Below, piece after piece: positions 8,749 through 14,086 of a stretch of 14,086 nt of DNA. Source of the DNA: Spartobacteria bacterium (GTDB taxonomy: Bacteria > Verrucomicrobiota > Verrucomicrobiia > Chthoniobacterales > Chthoniobacteraceae). The translations under genes and the position numbers were made by a program. Each line of letters starts with the position of its first letter. Positions within the stretch are counted from its first letter, which is position 1. The DNA is taken from contig JANXZI010000533.1 of assembly GCA_025355595.1 (NCBI GenBank), forward strand, positions 1 to 14,086. Reading direction: 5' to 3'. The notes beneath the pieces were generated by a model, which was not told where the DNA came from, ran no database searches, and worked only from the letters and a program-made list of their open reading frames with translations.

Positions 8749-11700
8749 ATGAAAAACAGACTCGTCACCCTCATCCCGCTCCTCATTTTCACCGCCCTCT
8801 GCGCGGCTGCGGAAAATCCCCCGGCGGAGCGGAAATCCGTGGGCCATCTCGGGATGCCATCGGCGATCGAGATCACCGGCGCGAAGACCTTCACCGCCGC
8901 TGACTTGCGTTCCGCGCTCACCGGCTCGTATGCGTATCTGCTCGCGGCGCATCCCTCCGCGCCGGTTCACAGCTATGTGGCGACGGTGGAGGCGCTGCTC
9001 GTGAAAGGCTATCGCGCTGCGGGTTTCCGCGATGCGCGCGTGACGGCGGCGGTTTCCAAGGCCGGCGACCGGCTGCTCGTGCAGGTCGAGGAAGGCCGGA
9101 AGTTTGCGCAGGGCGACATCCGCATCGAGGGCGTGCCGGCGGCGCTTGCGGCGGAACTCATCGGCGTGCTGACCGCGAAACCGGGGCCGGTGCCGGAGAC
9201 GCTGGCCGACCGTGTGACGGATTTCATCGAGGACCGGGCCGAGCAGAAGCGGAAGGCCGCGGCGGAAAAAATCGCGGTGAAACTCGGCATGCAGCCGCCG
9301 TCGTCTGGCGGCGTGTCGGCGGCGCTCGATATTTCCGCGACCGAGTCGGGCGGGAGCTTCCTCGGCAACTCGCTGAAGAGGCAGCAAAGAACCGACCCGT
9401 TCTGGGAGCGCGGCGAGAGATTCTCCTTTGAGGGCACGTCGGCGAGCGCCAATGTGCGGGAACTCCGGACGGTGCTGGCGGAGCGTGGAAAATCGCTCAT
9501 GGGCGTGAAGGCCAAGACGACCGAAGACGATGCGACGGGCCGCGTGGATCTCACGTATTATCTCACCGATGCGCCGGACGCGGTCGTGGGGGATATTCTC
9601 GTGAAGGGGAACAAGCGCGACACGGCGGCGGAAATCATCGCCGCATCCCGGCTGAAAAAAGGCGCGTCCTTCACGAGCGACACGATCCGGCAGGCGAATG
9701 TCGCGCTGTGGAATTCGGCGCGGTTCCTGAACTTCGATCTCACGTCGGCCGCGCGCGACGGACAGCGCCCGGAGGTGGACATCACCGTGGATGTCGAGGA
9801 GGACGCGAAGATGCAGCCGCTGCGCGAGCCGCTGACGCGCGAACAACAGGCGCTCGTGCGCCTGGCGGGCTGGATGACGACCGAGTTTGCGAAGCGCGAG
9901 GTCGCGATCCGGATCGCCGATGATTCCAAAAATGAAGCGGCGCTGGCGATCTCGCCGCGTGCGGGCTACGCGGTCGTGTTTACGGGTGCCGCGAAGGGAA
10001 TGCAGATGCTCGGAGTCCACGGCGGCGTGGAAAAAAGCCTGGTGGTCGCGGCGTCCGGCGCGCGCGCGGCGGCCCGCGAATTTGACAACACGCGGGGGAT
10101 GTTCACGCTGAAGCTCGAATTGATTCCGAGTCCGCGCGATCGTGGCGTGGACGGCCAGATGAAGAGTTTCAATTTTTCCTCCGGCTACTCGACCGAAACC
10201 TCGAAGGCTGACGATGAACGCGCGGCGGTCCGCACGGAAATAATTGTCGCGCCGGTGGTGTTTTGCTCGGAAGACTGGGCGCGATCAGGCAGTGCGTTGA
10301 AGTTCGAGGACGGCACGGTGCGGGCCGAGTTCGGAGACAAGGAGGCGAAGGCCAGCATCCGTTTCGTCGAGGCGAGCGGGGAACTGATCGCGGTCGAGGT
10401 GAGCGAGGATCATTTCTTCTTCTTCGAGACAGCGGCCTCCGTTTTCATCGGAGTGAAGGCGGGCGAGGTCGCGCGCATCCGCGGAGTGCTTGAGGATGCC
10501 AGGCGCGGCCACGAGCCTGCGAAGCTGGCGGAGGAGTCCGTCCTCGAACTGCTCGCGACCTCGCCAGCCGTGGCGGAATTTTCGATGGCCATCCTCAAGG
10601 AGAACGATCTGAAAATAGTCGGCCTCACGGCGCGGCTGGTGGAAAAGGTGATGGGATCGTTCCTTGCCAAGTTCCTGGAGACGCCGCCCGAGGTGGAGGG
10701 CCAGCCCGTGTTTTCCATCCCGATCGATCCGGCCGCGCCGACGTCGGTGCTCGCAAATCTGATGGGCGCGATGCTTTTCCAGTGGGCGCAGGAGATGTGG
10801 CCGCCGGATGCATGGCCGGCGAAACTCACGCGCGAGATTTTCTACGTGGCCACCGGCAACACGACCTACACGGCGCGGGTGCTCGATGAACTTTACCAGG
10901 ATCCGAAGATGGGGCCGTTCGGCAGCCACGCCACGGCGCAGTTGCTCGCCAAGATGGATCCCGCGGGCGCGAGGCGATTCCTGCGGAGGGCGCGCGAGCG
11001 TTCGTCCGCGGAAGATCTGCGCCGCGAGATGGAACTGCTGCTCGACGTGCGCGGGAAGGGAAGGGGGATCGTTCGTGATTTGATCGGTGAATTTGAAAAG
11101 CTCGATCTGGACTCGATCACGCTGCTCGCGGGGAGTCTCGGCCCGGAGTTCGCCGAGGATGCCCGGCACTGGCGCGCGGACCTCGCGAAGATGCTCGACC
11201 GGCCGCCAGCGGAAGTGCTGCTGCCGCACCTGCTGCGCGGCTGGGAGCGTGGCGGGCGCGCGAAATTCGTGGAGAAGATGGATGACTTGCTCGCCACCAG
11301 CGGGCCCGATCCGTGGAACGTCGCCGCCGTCGTGAACGGCGAGCCGGTGAGCCGCAAATGGGTCGAGCGCCTCGGACCGGCGCTGCGCATTCACGAACTC
11401 ATCCCGCCGCGCCCGGTGCCCGCCGGGGAGAAGCAACGCGATGCCGGCGAGCAGACACTCGATGCGTTCGTCTCGCTGCGGCTCGTCCAGCAGGACTTCC
11501 AGCGGAGCGGCGGAAAACTTCTGCCCGAGATGCAGCAGAAGACGCTGGAGTGGATCGCGCGCGGCAACTTGCCAGAACTCGAACAGGCAGTGGGCCGCGC
11601 CGGGGGAATGCAGGCGGAGTTGCCGCCGCTAATCCAGCAACTCGTGAGCTACGCCGCGTTCCTCGAGAACCTCAAGGGCTCGCTGAAACCGCCCGGCGCT

Positions 11701-12660
11701 GAGGAACTGAAAGCCGCGGTGGACGCGAAGCTGAAGGAATTTGCCGAGCGGATACACCTGCGAATCATCCGCGGCCCGAAGGCCGACGACGGGCGCGCGG
11801 CGCTGGACGGCGTGCGCGCGCAGGTGGCGGAGAAAGGTTTCAAGGCTCTCTGGGACGCGGTGGAGGCGAAGAAGGACGGCGGCTTCGAGGCGGGAGAATA
11901 CGAGGATCTCGATCGCGAGACATTGAACGAGGCACTGACGAAGGCGGCGTTTGCGCTCAATGCGGGGCAGACGGGTGCGATCATCGAGTCGGGTGATTTC
12001 TGCTACCTGCTGCACGTCGTCTCGAAGGGCGCATCGGAAAAGACATCAGACGAGACGCGCAAGGCCGCAGAGGGAAAGGTCGCGGAGGAACGGCTGGCCA
12101 AGGCGGTCGCCGAACACATCGAACGGCTGCGCGCGCGGGCAACCATCGAGGTGCTCGAGCTACCCCCAATGCGATCTGCGCCGCCTCCGCCGCCAGGCGC
12201 GACACGACTCGAGGGCGAGGCGCTGAAGGTGCTCGAAGTCCACGATGCCGAAGCGCACGCGATGCCCATGAAGGAGTGGGGCGCGGAGCACTGGAGCGGC
12301 GGAACGCAGGTGATCGTGAGCGCGAAGGAGGGCGGCTGGGTGGAATGGGAATTTGCCGCGCCGGAAGCGCGCGCCTACCGGTTCGTGCTGCACGCGACGA
12401 GGGCGGGGAACTTTGGCAAGATCACGGTCGCGATTGACGGGCGGAAATTCGATGAGTCCGTGGATCTTTACGCTGGCGGCGCCGTGATCCCCACCGGGGC
12501 GCGCACGCTCGGCGAACGCGATCTTTCCCAAGGTGCGCACAAACTCCGAATCACGGTCGAAAAGGGAAACCCGGAGGCCAGCGGATTCGATTTCGGCTTC
12601 GACGCGCTCGATCTGATCCCGTCCGTCGGGCAGCCGGTGGGTGTGGGGAAGAAGCACTGA
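8749..12660 (+). CDS. Secreted fusion protein: POTRA (BamA-like) repeats, unknown middle, SurA/PpiC-like foldase, C-terminal jelly-roll domain
   Basis: The product is 1303 residues with signal peptide MKNRLVTLIPLLIFTALCAA. Residues about 38-128 and about 280-352 read as POTRA domains: AIEITGAKTFTAADLRSAL, the helix LLVKGYRAAGFRDARV, GDILVKGNKRDTAAEIIAAS, WNSARFLNFDL and VDITVDVEE. The region 122-280 may hold a further, expanded POTRA. Residues about 360-585 (mostly strands) and 585-855 (mostly helices) are unrecognised. From about 857, AAVVNGEPVSRKWVERLGPA begins a SurA/trigger-type N-terminal helical segment, and residues about 1000-1093 match a parvulin rotamase: IHLRIIRG with its conserved His1003, KKDGGFEAGEY, AAFALNAGQTGAIIESGDF. 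A Pro-rich linker (1139-1149) leads to a CBM6/35-like jelly roll (about 1155-1291) ending FGFDALDLIP. No outer-membrane barrel is present. The likely role is periplasmic folding or delivery of outer-membrane or secreted proteins. Domain calls are by eye; the unknown middle is the least certain part. Confidence 0.85.
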   Translation: MKNRLVTLIPLLIFTALCAAAENPPAERKSVGHLGMPSAIEITGAKTFTAADLRSALTGSYAYLLAAHPSAPVHSYVATVEALLVKGYRAAGFRDARVTAAVSKAGDRLLVQVEEGRKFAQGDIRIEGVPAALAAELIGVLTAKPGPVPETLADRVTDFIEDRAEQKRKAAAEKIAVKLGMQPPSSGGVSAALDISATESGGSFLGNSLKRQQRTDPFWERGERFSFEGTSASANVRELRTVLAERGKSLMGVKAKTTEDDATGRVDLTYYLTDAPDAVVGDILVKGNKRDTAAEIIAASRLKKGASFTSDTIRQANVALWNSARFLNFDLTSAARDGQRPEVDITVDVEEDAKMQPLREPLTREQQALVRLAGWMTTEFAKREVAIRIADDSKNEAALAISPRAGYAVVFTGAAKGMQMLGVHGGVEKSLVVAASGARAAAREFDNTRGMFTLKLELIPSPRDRGVDGQMKSFNFSSGYSTETSKADDERAAVRTEIIVAPVVFCSEDWARSGSALKFEDGTVRAEFGDKEAKASIRFVEASGELIAVEVSEDHFFFFETAASVFIGVKAGEVARIRGVLEDARRGHEPAKLAEESVLELLATSPAVAEFSMAILKENDLKIVGLTARLVEKVMGSFLAKFLETPPEVEGQPVFSIPIDPAAPTSVLANLMGAMLFQWAQEMWPPDAWPAKLTREIFYVATGNTTYTARVLDELYQDPKMGPFGSHATAQLLAKMDPAGARRFLRRARERSSAEDLRREMELLLDVRGKGRGIVRDLIGEFEKLDLDSITLLAGSLGPEFAEDARHWRADLAKMLDRPPAEVLLPHLLRGWERGGRAKFVEKMDDLLATSGPDPWNVAAVVNGEPVSRKWVERLGPALRIHELIPPRPVPAGEKQRDAGEQTLDAFVSLRLVQQDFQRSGGKLLPEMQQKTLEWIARGNLPELEQAVGRAGGMQAELPPLIQQLVSYAAFLENLKGSLKPPGAEELKAAVDAKLKEFAERIHLRIIRGPKADDGRAALDGVRAQVAEKGFKALWDAVEAKKDGGFEAGEYEDLDRETLNEALTKAAFALNAGQTGAIIESGDFCYLLHVVSKGASEKTSDETRKAAEGKVAEERLAKAVAEHIERLRARATIEVLELPPMRSAPPPPPGATRLEGEALKVLEVHDAEAHAMPMKEWGAEHWSGGTQVIVSAKEGGWVEWEFAAPEARAYRFVLHATRAGNFGKITVAIDGRKFDESVDLYAGGAVIPTGARTLGERDLSQGAHKLRITVEKGNPEASGFDFGFDALDLIPSVGQPVGVGKKH

Positions 12661-12896
12661 GCGGGCGAGCGGCGGGCAATCAACGCCCAACGGCCAACGG
12701 CCAAAGCGAGCAACGCTGCGAACTCAGACTCTGCCTCTGGGCGTTGGGCGTTGGCCGTTGGACGTTGAAAAAAAAACAGGGCTCCACACTTCATGTTTTT
12801 GATGCGGCGGCCCTGCATCACGAACACACTTCCCCGCCTCGCGCATTCTGTTTAGACAAAACGCCCCGCACACTCCGCCATTCATCCGCGCCACAC
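12661..12896. other. Intergenic spacer between fusion gene and moxR-like gene
   Basis: This 236-base spacer holds the heptamer inverted repeat at 12681-12767, an A-run directly after it (12768-12776), and then about 120 bases with no recognisable gene. The moxR promoter should lie here, but I see no clear -35/-10 pair. The MoxR frame is open back to 12744; its upstream part reads through the repeat arm and is not protein-like. Confidence 0.5.
12681..12767. repeat. Inverted repeat made of 7-nt units
   Basis: The left arm (12681-12704) consists of consecutive heptamers CAACGCC, CAACGGC, CAACGGC; the right arm (12739-12766) of GGGCGTT, GGGCGTT, GGCCGTT, GGACGTT. The arms 12681-12704 and 12744-12767 are complementary at 22 of 24 positions, with a 39-base loop, so they could form a long hairpin. 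An A-run follows on the plus strand, so it is not a standard terminator for the upstream gene. It looks like a dispersed REP- or MITE-type element; copy number cannot be judged from one window. Confidence 0.75.
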
Positions 12897-13883
12897 ATGA
12901 CCAGCACTCAGGAAATCACCGATCGCGTCAAGGAACACAGCACTTGGGTCACCGCCCTTCAGCAGGAAGTCGGGCGTGTCGTCGTCGGTCAAAAATACCT
13001 CGTGGACGGCCTGCTCGTCGGCCTGCTCACGAATGGGCACGTCCTGCTGGAAGGCGTGCCCGGTCTCGCGAAGACGCTCGCCGTGAAGACGCTCGCGGCG
13101 GCGATCAAGACGGGCTTCAGTCGCATCCAGTTCACGCCGGATCTGCTGCCGGCGGACCTCATCGGCACGCTTGTTTACAACCCGCGCGAAGGTGCGTTCA
13201 CGACGAAGAAGGGCCCTATTTTCAGCAACCTGATCCTCGCCGACGAAATCAACCGCGCACCGGCGAAAGTGCAGAGCGCGCTGCTCGAGGCGATGCAGGA
13301 GCGGCAGGTCACCATCGGCGATCAGACCTTCAAACTGCCCGACCCTTTCCTCGTCCTCGCCACGCAAAATCCGCTCGAACAGGAGGGCACCTACACGCTG
13401 CCCGAGGCGCAGCTCGACCGCTTCATGCTGAAGCTCAACATCACCTACCCGACCAAAATCGAGGAACGGCAAATCCTGGATCTCATGGGCACAAGCGCGC
13501 CGAAGCTGAACGTGAACGCCGTCGTGGACCCCGACCAGATCATCCGCGCCCGCGAGCTGGTGAACAGCATCTACATGGACGACCGCGTGAAGGACTACAT
13601 CGTGGACATCGTCTTCGCCACGCGCGAGCCCGCCGCCTATAAGCTGCAGATGGCCGGCCTCATCCGCTGGGGCGCGAGCCCGCGCGCGACCATCGCCCTC
13701 ACGCTCGCGGCCAAGGCGCGCGCCTTCCTGAGCGGCCGCGGCTACGTCACCCCGCAGGACGTGAAAAGCATCGGCCTCGACGTGCTGCGCCACCGCGTGG
13801 CCATCACCTACGAAGCCGAGGCGGAAAACCTCACGAGCGAGAAGATCGTCGAGAAGGTCTTCGCCACGCTGCCGGTGCCGTAG
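12897..13883 (+). CDS. MoxR-family AAA+ ATPase
   Basis: The product is 328 residues from the ATG at 12897, the usual MoxR length; the frame extends to 12744 but that part is non-coding in character. All AAA+ motifs of the MoxR family are present: Walker A GVPGLAKT (53-60), Walker B LILADEINR (112-120), sensor 1 ATQNP (155-159), the arginine-finger region PEAQLDRF (169-176) and sensor 2 GASPRA (259-264). The FTPDLLPADLIGT segment (79-91) is also typical. It is a cytoplasmic chaperone-like ATPase. MoxR proteins normally act with VWA-domain and DUF58 partners encoded just downstream, and are linked to maturation of periplasmic enzymes, cell-envelope stress or metal insertion. Here the next gene is a four-helix-bundle protein, so the partners are either further right or missing. 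No Shine-Dalgarno is evident. Confidence 0.96.
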   Translation: MTSTQEITDRVKEHSTWVTALQQEVGRVVVGQKYLVDGLLVGLLTNGHVLLEGVPGLAKTLAVKTLAAAIKTGFSRIQFTPDLLPADLIGTLVYNPREGAFTTKKGPIFSNLILADEINRAPAKVQSALLEAMQERQVTIGDQTFKLPDPFLVLATQNPLEQEGTYTLPEAQLDRFMLKLNITYPTKIEERQILDLMGTSAPKLNVNAVVDPDQIIRARELVNSIYMDDRVKDYIVDIVFATREPAAYKLQMAGLIRWGASPRATIALTLAAKARAFLSGRGYVTPQDVKSIGLDVLRHRVAITYEAEAENLTSEKIVEKVFATLPVP

Positions 13884-13890
13884 GGGGATT

Positions 13891-13920
13891 GTGACTGGTG
13901 ACTGGTGAAAAGTGAATGGT
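13891..13920 (+). repeat. 7-nt tandem repeat before the four-helix-bundle gene
   Basis: Starting eight bases after the moxR stop are the units GTGACTG, GTGACTG, GTGAAAA, GTGAATG and then GTATGGC, whose ATG is the start of the next gene. The period is exactly seven, as in the 12739-12766 repeat, though the unit is different. It occupies most of the 37-base gap between the two genes and leaves little room for a promoter or normal ribosome binding site. Confidence 0.7.
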
Positions 13921-14086
13921 ATGGCGACTGCGCGCACATTCCGGGATTTGGAGGTTTGGAAAATCGCGTTCACGGCTGCGCAGGAGATCTTTCGTCTCTC
14001 GAAGGACTTTCCAAAAGAGGAGCGCTACTCGCTCACGGATCAGGTGCGGCGTTCGAGTCGTGCCGTCACTGCGATGATTGCCGAGG
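13921..14086 (+). CDS. Four-helix-bundle protein, S23/bAvd family (partial, C-terminus beyond window)
   Basis: From ATG 13921 the frame is open to the window edge, 55 codons. It shows the standard N-terminal half of the TIGR02436-type four-helix-bundle family: TFRDLEVWKIAFTAAQEIF, then SKDFPKEERYSLTDQVRRSS, then RAVTAMIAE where the family usually reads S-I-x-x-N-I-A-E-G. Full-length members are about 115-130 residues. An in-frame GTG at 13912 is an alternative start; a stop at 13906 rules out anything further upstream. Related proteins occur inside 23S rRNA intervening sequences and as the accessory Avd protein of diversity-generating retroelements; stand-alone multicopy versions have no settled function. 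The gene does not fit the MoxR context and may have been inserted. Confidence 0.9.
   Translation, partial: MATARTFRDLEVWKIAFTAAQEIFRLSKDFPKEERYSLTDQVRRSSRAVTAMIAE

Noticed and set aside
8512..10020. 502-codon minus-strand open frame
   Set aside because: Antisense to the POTRA part of the fusion gene; Arg-rich shadow.
12681..12776. Intrinsic terminator for the fusion gene
   Set aside because: The hairpin has a 39-base loop and is followed by an A-run, not a T-run, on the plus strand.
12744..12896. N-terminal extension of the MoxR protein
   Set aside because: It reads through the heptamer repeat arm and is unlike any MoxR N-terminus; ATG 12897 gives the family length.
1..14086. CRISPR array, tRNA or rRNA genes
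   Set aside because: No regularly spaced 25-40 base repeats were seen, and no cloverleaf or rRNA-like segments stood out on either strand when reading by eye.

Overview
The window is about 14 kb of GC-rich DNA whose gene content points to a bacterium of the PVC superphylum, most likely a Verrucomicrobiota member. The indicators are a Pirellula/Verrucomicrobium-type 'membrane-bound dehydrogenase' fused to discoidin and SGNH modules, a secreted ThuA-like protein, a secreted sialate O-acetylesterase, a secreted parallel beta-helix protein and very high GC at third codon positions. Nearly all proteins begin with Sec signal peptides, so this is mainly an envelope and export region. Few genes have clear Shine-Dalgarno sequences. 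Lineage is inferred from family content only; there is no rRNA or other phylogenetic marker here.

Layout. (1) 1-2903, minus: a multidomain secreted protein (F5/8C + SGNH-like + PVC dehydrogenase propeller) that runs off the left edge. (2) 2904-3221: divergent intergenic region. (3) 3222-7072, plus: a beta-helix protein resembling GH141-type glycan enzymes, followed by a sialate O-acetylesterase family protein; the two are probably co-transcribed. (4) 7101-7394, plus: a short coding-like frame with a leader-like start but no normal start codon. (5) 7416-8459, minus: ThuA-domain protein, convergent with the preceding genes. (6) 8749-12660, plus: a 1303-residue secreted protein that appears to join BamA-like POTRA domains, a large unrecognised middle, a SurA/PpiC-like foldase segment and a C-terminal carbohydrate-binding-like jelly roll. 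(7) 12661-12896: spacer with an inverted repeat built of 7-nt units. (8) 12897-13883, plus: complete MoxR-family AAA+ ATPase. (9) 13891-13920: a second 7-nt tandem repeat, leading into the start of a four-helix-bundle (S23/bAvd-type) gene cut by the right edge.

How the genes may work together: the left half looks like a polysaccharide-handling locus, with a backbone or side-chain glycosidase-like beta-helix protein, an esterase removing O-acetyl groups, and sugar-related oxidoreductase and ThuA proteins. The right half concerns envelope protein handling (the POTRA-foldase fusion) and MoxR-type chaperone activity. The usual partners of MoxR (DUF58 and VWA proteins) do not follow directly; a four-helix-bundle gene with heptamer repeats sits there instead, which suggests an insertion.

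The most unusual item is the POTRA/PpiC/jelly-roll fusion at 8749-12660, which has no outer-membrane barrel. The heptamer repeats around moxR come next.
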